Assembly (NCBI GenBank): GCA_011525685.1
Contig: WYBW01000022.1
Coordinates: 310,001-374,000 of the forward strand
Origin: Verrucomicrobiia bacterium
Lineage (GTDB): Bacteria; Verrucomicrobiota; Verrucomicrobiia; Limisphaerales; JADLHS01
Length of the DNA: 64,000 nt
Direction: 5' to 3'
Under the pieces are notes generated by a model. It was not told the DNA's origin, searched no databases, and saw only the letters and a program-made list of their open reading frames with translations. This document shows, one piece after another, positions 1 through 8,538 of the stretch. The translations under genes were made by a program, and so were the position numbers. Each line of letters opens with the position of its first letter. Positions within the stretch are counted from its first letter, which is position 1.

Positions 1-174
1 GACACCGCTCAACGGCCGGAGGATTATCGCGCCAAACTCGCCGACTCCGAACAGACGGCGGACGCCTTGCGCCGGCTGCTGCGCGAATCGGCCGACCCTG
101 CACTGCTGGATGCCACCTTCAAACGCGCCGCTCAATCCTGCAGCGCCTGTCACAGATCCTATCGCAATCAGTAA
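1..174 (+). CDS. Class II cytochrome c (c'/c556-like), C-terminal fragment
   Basis: Only the last 57 codons lie in the window; the gene starts upstream. The frame is open from base 1 to a TAA. It ends with a haem-binding CSACH motif eight residues from the C-terminus, followed by RSYR. A single CxxCH at the very C-terminus followed by a basic/aromatic residue is the layout of class II cytochromes c, which are four-helix periplasmic electron carriers or gas-binding proteins. The helical stretch before it, rich in Ala, Leu and Arg, fits helix four. The partner and exact subfamily cannot be judged without the N-terminus. Confidence 0.72.
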   Translation, partial: DTAQRPEDYRAKLADSEQTADALRRLLRESADPALLDATFKRAAQSCSACHRSYRNQ

Positions 175-302
175 CCGGACGACCACGCCAGCGGGTCGCG
201 GCAGCTCGATCCGCTGACGCGCCCGGGTATGCACACCGGGCGCACATAGCCGGTGGGCAAGTTCCAGCTTTTCACAAGCCGGTTTTGACTTACCTTGCCA
301 CC

Positions 303-1589
303 ATGACCTTGACGGAACAAATGACGCGCCTCGCGAAGCAGGCCAAAACCGCCTCGCGCGAACTCGCCAAGTTGACGACGGCCGAAAAGAACTCCTGTCT
401 TCTTGCGATGGCCGAAGCTCTGGAAAGGCAGGCCGATGCGCTCAAGCAAGCCAACGCGCTGGACATGGAGGTCGGCGCGAAGATGGGTCTCTCCGCCGCG
501 ATGCTCGACCGGCTCAAGCTGGACGACAAACGAATCGCGGCGATGTCGAAGGGCTTGCGCGAAGTCGCGGCGTTGCCCGATCCGGTCGGGCGCATTCTCG
601 ATGAGCGGACGCGCCCCAACGGATTGAAGCTCCAGAAAATGTCCACCCCCATCGGCGTGGTGGTGATCATTTATGAATCGCGCCCGAATGTGACGGCCGA
701 CGCGGCCAGCCTTTGTTTCAAGTCGGGCAACGCGACGATTCTTCGTGGCGGCAAGGAGGCGCTGAATTCAAATCAGATCATCGCGAAGACCATGATCGAA
801 GCAGGCAAGCAGACGCTCGCGAGTTTTCCCGAACACGGAATTCAGGTCGTGCCCACGCCCGAGCGGGAGGCGATTCCGGCGTTGCTCTCGCTCACCCAGT
901 ACGTGGACCTGTGCATGCCCCGCGGCGGCGAGGGGTTGATCCGCGCCGTGGCGGAGTGCAGCAAAGTGCCGGTGATCAAACATTACAAAGGGGTTTGCCA
1001 CGTGTTCGTGGATGCGGACGCAGACTTGAAGATGGCGGAGGAAATCGCCTTCAACGCCAAATGTCAGCGACCGGCGGTGTGCAACGCCATGGAAACGCTG
1101 CTCGTGGATCGCAAAGTCGCCAGGGACTTCCTGCCGGTCATCGGCCAAAGGCTGGGAGAAAAGCGGGTTCAACTGCGCGTGGATGCCGAGGCGGAAGCCA
1201 TTTTGAAATCCGGAATCCGAAATCCGAGGTCCGAGATCAAGCACGCCACGGAGCAGGACTGGTTCACCGAATACAACGATTACATATTGAACATCCGCGT
1301 CGTGGATGGCGTGAAGGCGGCCATTGACCACATCAACTACTACGGCTCGGCCCATTCGGATGCCATCGTGACGCGGAACGAAGCGCGGGCGAGGCAATTC
1401 CTGGCCGAGGTGGATTCGGCCACGGTTTATTGGAACGCTTCGACTCGTTTCACTGACGGTGGCGAGTTCGGCATGGGCGCGGAGATTGGCATCAGCACCG
1501 ACAAAATCGGCGCACGCGGGCCGATGGGGCTGGAGGAATTGACCAGCTACAAGTGGGTGGGCATTGGGAACGGGCAGGTGCGGACTTGA
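303..1589 (+). CDS. proA: Gamma-glutamyl phosphate reductase
   Basis: Second step of proline synthesis: NADPH-dependent reduction of gamma-glutamyl phosphate to glutamate semialdehyde in the cytoplasm. The 428-residue product has the usual length and aldehyde-dehydrogenase fold. Landmarks are FKSGNATILRGGKEALNSN, YKGVCHVFVD, the catalytic Cys near residue 260 in CNAMETLLV, and FTDGGEFGMGAEIGIST near the end. The ATG at 303 is preferred; an in-frame TTG at 285 would add six residues without homology. A heptanucleotide array adds about ten residues (KSGIRNPRSEIK) in a variable surface loop near residue 305. No proB is adjacent. The stop overlaps the ATG of the next gene (ATGA). Confidence 0.97.
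   Translation: MTLTEQMTRLAKQAKTASRELAKLTTAEKNSCLLAMAEALERQADALKQANALDMEVGAKMGLSAAMLDRLKLDDKRIAAMSKGLREVAALPDPVGRILDERTRPNGLKLQKMSTPIGVVVIIYESRPNVTADAASLCFKSGNATILRGGKEALNSNQIIAKTMIEAGKQTLASFPEHGIQVVPTPEREAIPALLSLTQYVDLCMPRGGEGLIRAVAECSKVPVIKHYKGVCHVFVDADADLKMAEEIAFNAKCQRPAVCNAMETLLVDRKVARDFLPVIGQRLGEKRVQLRVDAEAEAILKSGIRNPRSEIKHATEQDWFTEYNDYILNIRVVDGVKAAIDHINYYGSAHSDAIVTRNEARARQFLAEVDSATVYWNASTRFTDGGEFGMGAEIGISTDKIGARGPMGLEELTSYKWVGIGNGQVRT
1206..1233 (+). repeat. Heptanucleotide array inside proA
   Basis: Four head-to-tail 7-mers: AAATCCG, GAATCCG, AAATCCG, AGGTCCG. Because 7 is not a multiple of 3, the array is read in all three phases and gives a seven-residue period (SEIRNPK-like). It stays in frame and falls in a loop of ProA that varies in length among homologues. 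The same unit recurs at 2607-2641 in a neighbouring gene. Confidence 0.85.
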
Positions 1590-2191
1590 TGGCCGCGCTT
1601 GTCAGCCGAATGTCATTCAGCCAGATTGCGACCATGCAGACAGCGGAAAAGGCCGAATTCGTCAGTGCTCAAGAGTATCTGGACGCCGAAGCTATAAGCC
1701 AGGTTCGCCATGAGTATCTGGGGGGTTTGGTTTACGCCATGGCGGGAGAGACTGTGACTCACAATCTTATCTCGCAAAACCTGCTCTTTCATATTCGCAG
1801 AGGAACGAAAGGTGGGCCATGCCGGGTTTTCATCAGCGATATTCGCGTGAACTTCCATGTGAACACCGATGAATATTTTTATTACCCGGACATCGTGGTG
1901 ACCTGCGACAAACGCGACACCCACCCTCGATTCGTGCGCCATCCGAAACTCATCATCGAGGTGTTGTCCGAAAGCACCGAGCGAATTGACAAGCGCGAGA
2001 AGTTTTTTGCCTACACCAGCATCGAGTCATTGCAGGAATATGTCCTCGTGGCCCAGTCGCCGCGCGAAGCCATCCTTTTCCGTCGCCGCCATGGTTGGAA
2101 GGCTGAGAAAATCTCTGGTGACAAGGCGGCACTCAAATTGGATTCGCTAAAGGTTCGAATTCCCTTCTCTGCCATCTACGAGGGCGTTTGA
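1589..2191 (+). CDS. Uma2-family (DUF820) PD-(D/E)XK nuclease-like protein
   Basis: The protein has the restriction-endonuclease-like Uma2 pattern: YYPDIVVTCDKRD (Asp near residue 100), then PKLIIEVLSEST with the acidic residue, then DKREKFFAYTSIESLQEYVLV. These place the PD...E.. catalytic core in order. Uma2 proteins are widely multiplied in Cyanobacteria, Planctomycetes and Verrucomicrobia; their biological role is unsettled. The start at 1589 overlaps the proA stop and suggests coupling, but ATGs at 1610 and 1634 are possible, and 1634 gives the N-terminus most like the family. The next gene begins inside its stop codon, so the three genes form one unit. Confidence 0.85.
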   Translation: MAALVSRMSFSQIATMQTAEKAEFVSAQEYLDAEAISQVRHEYLGGLVYAMAGETVTHNLISQNLLFHIRRGTKGGPCRVFISDIRVNFHVNTDEYFYYPDIVVTCDKRDTHPRFVRHPKLIIEVLSESTERIDKREKFFAYTSIESLQEYVLVAQSPREAILFRRRHGWKAEKISGDKAALKLDSLKVRIPFSAIYEGV

Positions 2192-3522
2192 CAGCTTCCC
2201 CCATCTTACCTGCTGCGGCCGCCAAGGCCATCCGGGACGGTCGGCCCAAGGACGGCCTGTTTGCCGGCCACGACTGGCGCATCTCCCCTGCCCCATTTCC
2301 GCTCGGTTCGGAACTGGCGGGAGAAATCGAATCGCTGGGCCGCGTCCTGCTCCAGTTTTATCGCGCGGTCAACCTGCTTTATCGCAAGAGCCTCGAAGGC
2401 AGGCAACCCGAGTGGGTCGCCCGTTGGTTGGACCTGGGCAAACCGCGGGAACTGCTCGAGCTTCAACGCGCCCCCGCGTTCAAGAATGACGTGCCGCGCG
2501 TCATCCGTCCGGACTTGTTGCTGACGGAACATGGCTTGAGCGTGACCGAACTGGATTCCGTGCCCGGCGGCATCGGGCTGACGGCCTGGCTGAATCAGAC
2601 CTATTCAAAATCCGAAATCCGAAATCCGAAATCCGAAATCCTCGGCGGCGCAGAGGGAATGTTTCGCGGCTTCGAATCCATCTTTGGGAATGCACCCCAC
2701 GTACGCATCGTTGTCTCGGAAGAATCGGCCACTTATCGCCCGGAAATGCAGTGGCTCGCCGGACAACTCGGCCCGCGATTCACGGTTCACGATTCAGGAT
2801 TCACCGACTTCGGCGACGGCGACGCCGTGTATCGCTTCTTTGAATTGTTCGACTTACAAAATGTGACGAGCGCACAAGCACTTTTCCGCCTGGCCGCCGG
2901 GAAACGCATCCGCCTCACTCCGCCGCCAAAGCCGGTGTTTGAGGAAAAGATGCTTTTGGCGTTGCTTTGGAATCGAAATCTCCAGGGCTTCTGGCGACAG
3001 GAACTGGGCGACGGATTTTACAACCGGTTACGGACGCTCGTGCCCTATACTTGGTTGGTTGACCCTTCACCGTTGCCACCTCACGCCGCCATCCCCGAAC
3101 TTGGACTCACTGACTGGCAGCAGCTCAAGAGCCTGTCGCAAAAGGAGCGCGAGTTGATTCTCAAGGTGTCGGGATTTTCCGCCCACGCCTGGGGTGCGCG
3201 CGGGGTTTTTCTCGGCAGTGATCTCTCGCACGAGGAATGGTCGAAGGCGGTGGACGACGCCATCGCGCACTTTGCGCAATCGCCCCGGGTGCTGCAACGA
3301 TACCACAAACCGGCACTGGTCGAGGCCGGGTGGTTCGACTTCGAGCGCAATCAAGTCGTCCCCATGAAAGGCCGGGTGCGGCTTTGCCCCTATTACTTCG
3401 TTTCCGGCGATGGCGACGCGGCGCGTCCCAACCTGGGCGGCGTGCTCGCGACCCTCTGCCCGGCCGACAAAAAGATCATCCACGGCATGAGCGAGGCGAT
3501 TCTGGCGCCGTGTTCGAGGTGA
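2188..3522 (+). CDS. Uncharacterised protein, possibly circularly permuted ATP-grasp-like
   Basis: Not firmly recognised. The 444-residue soluble protein starts with TTG overlapping the Uma2 stop, preceded by a GAGGG ribosome site. RVIRPDLLLTEHGLSVTELDSVPGGIG (about residues 105-131) and LILKVSGFSAHAWGARGVFLGSDLS (about 325-349), with LQRYHKPALVEAG after it, recall the acid-plus-glycine-loop arrangement of circularly permuted ATP-grasp ligases such as glutathionylspermidine-synthase-like proteins. That link is inference. Two different heptanucleotide arrays are read through inside it (SEIRNPKSEI and RFTVHDSGFT), both in the middle of the protein. No signal peptide is visible. Confidence 0.7.
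   Translation: MTASPILPAAAAKAIRDGRPKDGLFAGHDWRISPAPFPLGSELAGEIESLGRVLLQFYRAVNLLYRKSLEGRQPEWVARWLDLGKPRELLELQRAPAFKNDVPRVIRPDLLLTEHGLSVTELDSVPGGIGLTAWLNQTYSKSEIRNPKSEILGGAEGMFRGFESIFGNAPHVRIVVSEESATYRPEMQWLAGQLGPRFTVHDSGFTDFGDGDAVYRFFELFDLQNVTSAQALFRLAAGKRIRLTPPPKPVFEEKMLLALLWNRNLQGFWRQELGDGFYNRLRTLVPYTWLVDPSPLPPHAAIPELGLTDWQQLKSLSQKERELILKVSGFSAHAWGARGVFLGSDLSHEEWSKAVDDAIAHFAQSPRVLQRYHKPALVEAGWFDFERNQVVPMKGRVRLCPYYFVSGDGDAARPNLGGVLATLCPADKKIIHGMSEAILAPCSR
2607..2641 (+). repeat. Heptanucleotide array (TCCGAAA)n in a coding region
   Basis: Four exact TCCGAAA units plus a half unit on each side. It is read through in frame as a seven-residue period. Unit and phase match the degenerate array in proA 1.4 kb upstream. 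Confidence 0.9.
2777..2804 (+). repeat. Second heptanucleotide array (GATTCAC)n in the same gene
   Basis: Four units: GATTCAC, GGTTCAC, GATTCAG, GATTCAC. The sequence is unrelated to the TCCGAAA array 140 bp upstream, but the period is the same, 7 bp. It is read through in frame. Confidence 0.8.
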
Positions 3523-3539
3523 GCGGCGACACTACCGAA

Positions 3540-3574
3540 TTGTCACGCTTCACTTGTTCCTTGTAACTTGCACC
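3540..3574 (+). repeat. Degenerate period-7 array before the kinase start
   Basis: Five successive 7-mers, TTGTCAC, GCTTCAC, TTGTTCC, TTGTAAC, TTGCACC, fill most of the 54-bp gap and end two bases before the next ATG. Each unit keeps a pyrimidine-rich pattern ending in C. No ribosome-binding site is visible in the space it occupies. Confidence 0.55.
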
Positions 3575-3576
3575 CC

Positions 3577-5037
3577 ATGCCAGTTCAGAACCGCATCGTC
3601 AAAGTTCAGCGACGCAACCGGGCGCTCGTCCGGTTCGACGAAAGCCGCATCTGGAAAGCTATTTTGCGGGCGGCCGAGTCCATCGGCGGTTTCCGGCAGG
3701 ACCATGTGCCCGGCGTGAACGACCGGATTTTCGAGGCGCATGGCAGTGACGAACAGATCGCCGCCTTCCTGGCGGATGCGGTGGTGGTCTGTCTCAACTC
3801 CGATCCGCATCACCTCATCGCCAACTTTCCGCCCACCATCGAAATTATCCAGGACGAGGTGTTGCACGCGCTGCGCAGCTACGGCTTTCAAGCCACCGCC
3901 GACGCTTATGAATGTTATCGGTGGGGACGCCACTGGCTGCGTGAGGGAGCGATCACGCCCGCCCGGTTTGTGGGCAACGGCTTTCCCCAGGAGCGCATGC
4001 AGCGCACGCTGGCCTGGAATCAGAAGCGCGGTGTCCACACCATCGCCGGCCTGAACGAGGCCGTCCGCAGCGGCGCCATCCGCGGCGTGGTGGAGGAATC
4101 TCTGGCCCTGTACGAAAGTGCCCTGGACCAGGCGGCGAATGAGGTCCTGGCCCGGCTGGACGCCCACAACCAACTGCGCATGTTATGGATCACCGGACCC
4201 AGTTCCTCCGGCAAGACCACCACGACGGTCAAACTCACTGAGAGGTTGCAGAAGCACGGTTTGCGCTTCCTGATGCTCAACCTGGATGACTATTTCTGGG
4301 CCTTGGTCGAACACCCCACTGACTGGATCAACGACCGCAACTACGAGACCCCCGAGGCGCTGGACATTCAACTGCTCAACTCGCATCTCCGCGCGCTGCT
4401 GGACGGCGAAACCATTGACAAGCCGGTTTACAGCTTCAAAGAGGGCCGGCGCGCGGGCACCAAACCGGTGAAGCTGGAGACGGATCAAATCCTGTTGCTC
4501 GATTGTCTGCACGGCCTTTATCCGCCCATGACCGAGGGTATTGACGCCGCGGCGCAATTTCGCCTCTACCTCGAAACTCAGAATGTGCTCTACGAAGGCG
4601 ACGGCCGGACCAATCGGCTGACCCGCTTCACGGACGTGCGGCTCTTGCGCCGCATGTTGCGCGACGTGCGCCATCGCAACTACACCGCGCTGCGCACCAT
4701 TCTCCACTGGCACTATGTGCGCGCCGGTGAGTTGTTCAGCATCATCCCGTTGATGGGCCTGGCGGATCAGGTGATCAACGCCGGCTTCCCCTTTGACCTG
4801 CCGGCGCTCAAGCCGTTTTTCGCGGGAGCGGAGAGCCTGCTGCCGCCGCCGGAGGATTTCGAGCCCTACGCTGGTTTTCTCGATGCCCGGATGCGCTACG
4901 ATCGGGTCAGGGCGCTGCTGGATTCGGTGGAGGGTTTCAAGCCTGAGGACCTGACTGGCCACGATCTCCTTCCCGGAGATGCCGTGGTGCGGGAGTTCAT
5001 CGGCGGCAGCACGATTCGCATTCCGCACAATGAATGA
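3577..5037 (+). CDS. ATP-cone plus uridine kinase/phosphoribulokinase-like P-loop kinase
   Basis: The order of parts is an N-terminal ATP-cone (about residues 5-95: KVQRRNRALVRFDESRIWKA), a linker, then a P-loop kinase with Walker A GPSSSGKTTTT near residue 208 and LNLDDYFW shortly after, as in uridine kinase and phosphoribulokinase. ATP-cones are allosteric nucleotide sensors best known from ribonucleotide reductase and NrdR. Here one is fused to a probable nucleoside or sugar kinase, as known for bacterial nucleoside kinase-like proteins. The substrate is not shown by the sequence. The ATG at 3577 is chosen over the TTG at 3568. The gene is convergent with the DUF1080 gene. Confidence 0.85.
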   Translation: MPVQNRIVKVQRRNRALVRFDESRIWKAILRAAESIGGFRQDHVPGVNDRIFEAHGSDEQIAAFLADAVVVCLNSDPHHLIANFPPTIEIIQDEVLHALRSYGFQATADAYECYRWGRHWLREGAITPARFVGNGFPQERMQRTLAWNQKRGVHTIAGLNEAVRSGAIRGVVEESLALYESALDQAANEVLARLDAHNQLRMLWITGPSSSGKTTTTVKLTERLQKHGLRFLMLNLDDYFWALVEHPTDWINDRNYETPEALDIQLLNSHLRALLDGETIDKPVYSFKEGRRAGTKPVKLETDQILLLDCLHGLYPPMTEGIDAAAQFRLYLETQNVLYEGDGRTNRLTRFTDVRLLRRMLRDVRHRNYTALRTILHWHYVRAGELFSIIPLMGLADQVINAGFPFDLPALKPFFAGAESLLPPPEDFEPYAGFLDARMRYDRVRALLDSVEGFKPEDLTGHDLLPGDAVVREFIGGSTIRIPHNE

Positions 5038-5092
5038 CCGGTTCTAAGGTGACCGGCCCTATCCAACTCACGCGCGCGACAATCGGCTCGCG

Positions 5093-5815
5093 CTAATCCA
5101 GCGCCTTGATCCGCGCGTTGCGGATCAACACGTGATCGCCACCCCGGCTCAACTCCTGAAACCCGATGTGCCCCTTGCGCGGACGGTCCTTGATTGGCGG
5201 CGCCAAGGTGCCGTCGTGACGCCGGACCTCCTGCGTTTGCTTTTCAAGGTCGAGGTCCTGGATGGTTTCGCCGTTCAGCACGACTCTCAGCCGCGAGCCT
5301 TGCAACGTAACCTGATAACGATTCCATTCCGTCGGTCGGTAAACCTGCTTCGTGGGGGCCACGGCGCGATACAGGCCGCCCGTGAGTTCGGAGTCCTTGG
5401 CCTGCGGATTGTAGCGCAAGTCGGCCATCTGAAGTTCCATGCCGTCGAACGCGGGGTCACCTTTCATCGGCGACCGCAACGCCAGCCCGCTGTTGCCGGT
5501 GGGACCGAGCTTGAATTCAAACTCCAGGATGAAGTTCTCATAAACCCTCTCGCTCATCAACCATGTGCCGCGGGCTTCGCTGCCATGCAACACGCCTTGT
5601 TCGACTTTCCATGTGGTCGCCGCGGCGGGCGGCTGGCTGACATCGTTCCAAGCCCGAACAACCCACCCCTCGGGGACTCCATCTTTGGGGAACAGCGGGG
5701 CAAAACCTCCGCCGCTGTCCGCCTCGGTGGCGTGCCCCTGCAATTGGGCAAGCAAAGCCGGGAGCACTACCGGGGCGATCAATACTTGAAGGAAGCAGCC
5801 TTTCATGCCGCGCAC
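5093..5815 (-). CDS. Secreted DUF1080 (3-keto-disaccharide hydrolase-like) protein
   Basis: The 240-residue product has a hydrophobic N-terminal signal (about residues 1-29) and a concanavalin-like DUF1080 domain. Signs of the family are GWVVRAWNDVSQ, WKVEQGVLHGSEARGTWLMSERVYENFILEFEFKLG, GNSGLALRSP, GMELQMAD, EWNRYQVTLQGSRLRVVLNG and GHIGFQELSRGGDHVLIRNARI. DUF1080 proteins are exported sugar-binding or hydrolytic proteins abundant in Planctomycetes and Verrucomicrobia, and some hydrolyse 3-keto-glycosides. An alternative ATG lies three codons downstream (5806). It is read in the same direction as the GH31 gene, but a terminator-like hairpin separates them. Confidence 0.88.
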   Translation of the reverse strand: MRGMKGCFLQVLIAPVVLPALLAQLQGHATEADSGGGFAPLFPKDGVPEGWVVRAWNDVSQPPAAATTWKVEQGVLHGSEARGTWLMSERVYENFILEFEFKLGPTGNSGLALRSPMKGDPAFDGMELQMADLRYNPQAKDSELTGGLYRAVAPTKQVYRPTEWNRYQVTLQGSRLRVVLNGETIQDLDLEKQTQEVRRHDGTLAPPIKDRPRKGHIGFQELSRGGDHVLIRNARIKALD

Positions 5816-5892
5816 TTTACCAGAGCAGCCAAAGCAACGCCAGCCTGGTTACAGGCCGGGATTCGCGATGATTCAACCGGCCATCGCGGTAA

Positions 5893-5922
5893 AGAAGAAG
5901 GGCCGGACATTCATCCGGCCCC
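5893..5922 (-). terminator. Rho-independent terminator after the GH31 gene
   Basis: On the minus strand a GGGGCCGGA/TCCGGCCC stem with a short AT-containing loop is followed by CTTCTTCTTT. It lies about 145 bp past the GH31 stop and before the DUF1080 gene, so the two are probably separate transcripts. Confidence 0.6.
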
Positions 5923-6066
5923 AACGAGAACAAAATTTTCTTCCAGATGCGGCGTCGCGGACTTACGCCTTCACTACACACACAGTAACCGCGTTTTGCA
6001 CCTCAACTACGCGGCCAAGATAACACGGGCGCGTTCCCCAACCAGTCACCAATACTGGGGACAGCC

Positions 6067-7965
6067 TCAGCGCGCCGCGCCAGTTCCGCTCGCCGAGATG
6101 ACATACTCACCTCCGACGTCGTCCGCCGTCTTGATGATGAGCCGCTGCCGAGCCGGGTCATAGCTCCAACCTTCGCCCTCGGGCAAGGTCCGGCCGTTCC
6201 GCCGGACGCTGGCCGGCTTTTCCCGGCTCAGGATGCGCAGGAGGTGCGGCGATTGCTTTCCCTCAAACCTGACTCTCAGAGGCGGTCCTTCCTCAACCTT
6301 CAGCGTTGTTGGCTCGGGTTGGGGATGAGTCTCGGGATGCCAGAGTGTGAACTCGCTCTTGCCCCTCGGATAGATCATCCACGTTGTGAACCCGGTCGAG
6401 TCCCGGTCGCCCAGGCCGGTGTAAGCACGGGAAACCTTCAATGGCACAACCGAGCCATCGCGCACGAACACCGGATACTCATCGAGTGGAAACTCGCGGG
6501 TGAATTCTTGCGGCCCTTCGATCACCTCTCGATCATCGAACCAATAGCGCCATCGCCCGCGCGGCAGGCTGACCGTACGGGTGAGCTTGTCCTCGTGCAT
6601 GGGCGCAACCAGAAAGTCATCACCAAACATGTAATGATACTTGCCGGCGGAGAGCGGCCGCATGAGCGGCGGGCCGCCGCGATGGCAGGCGACCACGTGT
6701 GAATACATGTAAGGCACGAGTTCGGTGTGCAACCAGGAGAACTTGCGGATGATCTCCAATTCCGCCTGGCTGCGTTTCCAGAGCCGACGTTCGCCGTGGC
6801 CGCCATTGAGGAACAGGCCGCAGAAGGTTGAGAACTGCGCCCAGCGGATGTAAAGGTTGGGCGCAATTCGATCTCCATCCGTGGCCGTGCCGAACTCCGC
6901 CTCCGAGACTGGCAGATTGGTGGCCGTTGACTTCCATCCGGCCAGCAGCGCCGCGGTGGCGGGGCCAATGTCATCCGGGTTGCTGCGACCATGATAGCCG
7001 GCCACGTCGCTGCCAATGACGCAGTAACCCAGTCTGGCGCTGGCGAGAATGTCCGTGAGCGCCGATTCCAGTCCTCGCTGCTTGTAACTCCAGGTGTGCC
7101 GCTTGTCGCCCACCCACGTGACCGGTGCGGCATCCAGCGGGGCAAATCCCTCCGGATGACTCCACGGAAGGTCCTTGGCGCGGATCAACGTGACGAACTG
7201 CGCATTCTTGGTCAGTCCATGCCGATACTCATGTCGGGCGTAGTGATCCATGTAGCGGCGCGTGGTCATCCAGCCGGACTTTGTCCGGTTGAATGGCACG
7301 GGAAGTTTCCACAGCTTGCCATGAAACAGGGTATCGCAACCGTCCAGCTTCCAGCCGTCCACGCCCCAATCCAGCACCTGTTCCTGCAAGGCGCGCCACC
7401 ATGCCATGGCATCGGGATTCGTGTAGTCAATAAACCCTCCCCTGCCCTTCCACCACTTGATCTGCTCGCCGCCACCCGTGAGAAAACCATTGGTCCGGGC
7501 CTCCTCGTAAAACTCCCGGGCATCGGTGATCCGGGTGTCCTTGTTGTAACTGTTCACCATGCACGTCATCCACAGCACCACCCGATAACCCTGCTCCTGC
7601 AACTCTTGGAAGAACCTTTCCGGCTCGGGATAACGATCCTCGTCCACCTTGAAATCGTTGTAACGCCAGCTCCACGGACTATCTATGAGGATGGTCCGGA
7701 CGGGCAGATCGTGTTGAGCGTAACCGGCCAGCAACTCTTTGACGAACGCCCCGTTGTTGTGGTCATCCTCCCACAACCAACATTCCAGCGCCCAAGGCGG
7801 CGTCAGCGGCACGGGACCACGGCGCGACTGATTGAATGGAACGCCCCAGAACGGCAGCACGTACACAAAGTAGATCAACGCCACCAACAGCGTGAAACCG
7901 GCGAGCATCGCGCGCACCACGCGAAACGCGCGACTCCGTTTTCGTCTGCCGGGTGCGGTGGCCAT
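6067..7965 (-). CDS. Glycoside hydrolase family 31, membrane-anchored alpha-glycosidase
   Basis: A 632-residue protein with one N-terminal transmembrane segment (AMLAGFTLLVALIYFVYVLP) and a periplasmic GH31 domain. The family signature is clear: VLDWGVDGWKLDGCDTLFHG carries the predicted nucleophile Asp (near residue 207), CVIGSDVAGYHG follows, then RWAQFSTFCGLFLNGGHG and the C-terminal beta-sandwich (VFVRDGSVVPL). GH31 enzymes are retaining alpha-glucosidases, alpha-xylosidases or alpha-galactosidases; specificity cannot be read here. The start is placed at the ATG overlapping the upstream stop (TGATG, position 7965). An ATG seven codons earlier (7986) is possible. Confidence 0.9.
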   Translation of the reverse strand: MATAPGRRKRSRAFRVVRAMLAGFTLLVALIYFVYVLPFWGVPFNQSRRGPVPLTPPWALECWLWEDDHNNGAFVKELLAGYAQHDLPVRTILIDSPWSWRYNDFKVDEDRYPEPERFFQELQEQGYRVVLWMTCMVNSYNKDTRITDAREFYEEARTNGFLTGGGEQIKWWKGRGGFIDYTNPDAMAWWRALQEQVLDWGVDGWKLDGCDTLFHGKLWKLPVPFNRTKSGWMTTRRYMDHYARHEYRHGLTKNAQFVTLIRAKDLPWSHPEGFAPLDAAPVTWVGDKRHTWSYKQRGLESALTDILASARLGYCVIGSDVAGYHGRSNPDDIGPATAALLAGWKSTATNLPVSEAEFGTATDGDRIAPNLYIRWAQFSTFCGLFLNGGHGERRLWKRSQAELEIIRKFSWLHTELVPYMYSHVVACHRGGPPLMRPLSAGKYHYMFGDDFLVAPMHEDKLTRTVSLPRGRWRYWFDDREVIEGPQEFTREFPLDEYPVFVRDGSVVPLKVSRAYTGLGDRDSTGFTTWMIYPRGKSEFTLWHPETHPQPEPTTLKVEEGPPLRVRFEGKQSPHLLRILSREKPASVRRNGRTLPEGEGWSYDPARQRLIIKTADDVGGEYVISASGTGAAR

Positions 7966-8510
7966 CAACGCGGGTATCGCTCCCATTTCCTGGACCGGCT
8001 TTTTGGCACCTGAAACAACTCAGCCAGCGTCTCGATCACAAACCGGGCCACGGCGGGTTCACTCGAAGCCCGCGGGCCGGCCACATTCAGCACACGGACG
8101 CGGTGCTGGCGCACGAACTCAAGCAACCGCGCAACCGCCTGACATCCTTCACGCCGTTCCGACAAGTGCAGACAAGGCCGGCCCAACTGCGCCGCCAGTT
8201 CGGCGGTCAACTTCGAGCCACCGGTCAGTTCCGGCGCGATGCTGAAAATGACCGTCGCGTCCGAGTCGCGCACGTTCCATTCCGTCCTTTGCGGGTAATC
8301 GCTTTCCGGTGTCTCCCGCAATTCATAGCCGCCGTCCACCATGCCATCCTCGGCCAGCCGGCCGCGCGGACACCAGCCCCCGTGCGGAATGTCGTGTGCC
8401 AGGGCAAAATCCAGCGCGGCCCGGTCCGCGCCGGTCTGTCCGCCGGAAATGATCCGCTCAATGGGCACGCGCGTCCGGCGCGCTTGAATGGGCTTGCCTT
8501 TGTCCGCCAC
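7965..8510 (-). CDS. YpsA-like putative molybdenum carrier protein
   Basis: The 181-residue protein starts IERIISGGQTGADRAALDFALAH and continues HGGWCPRGRLAEDG, ETPESDYPQRTEWNVRDSDATVIFS and LTGGSKLTAELAAQLGRPCLHL. This is the pattern of the putative molybdenum carrier family, a Rossmann-type fold near LOG/DprA-like nucleotide-binding proteins. Its true ligand is uncertain; nucleotides or nucleotide derivatives are likely. It ends inside the start of the GH31 gene (TGATG), so they are translationally coupled, although no shared pathway is evident. A 28-bp divergent gap separates it from the ferredoxin gene. Confidence 0.82.
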   Translation of the reverse strand: MADKGKPIQARRTRVPIERIISGGQTGADRAALDFALAHDIPHGGWCPRGRLAEDGMVDGGYELRETPESDYPQRTEWNVRDSDATVIFSIAPELTGGSKLTAELAAQLGRPCLHLSERREGCQAVARLLEFVRQHRVRVLNVAGPRASSEPAVARFVIETLAELFQVPKSRSRKWERYPR

Positions 8511-8538
8511 GCGCCAAAACTAATTCACCACACCGCTC

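Noticed and set aside
174-302. Regulatory element before proA
   Set aside because: No convincing promoter or riboswitch signal could be made out in the 128-bp gap.
5132-6163. A 343-codon plus-strand frame opposite the DUF1080 gene
   Set aside because: It is a shadow frame: the minus-strand protein has clear domain motifs and a signal peptide, the plus-strand one has none.
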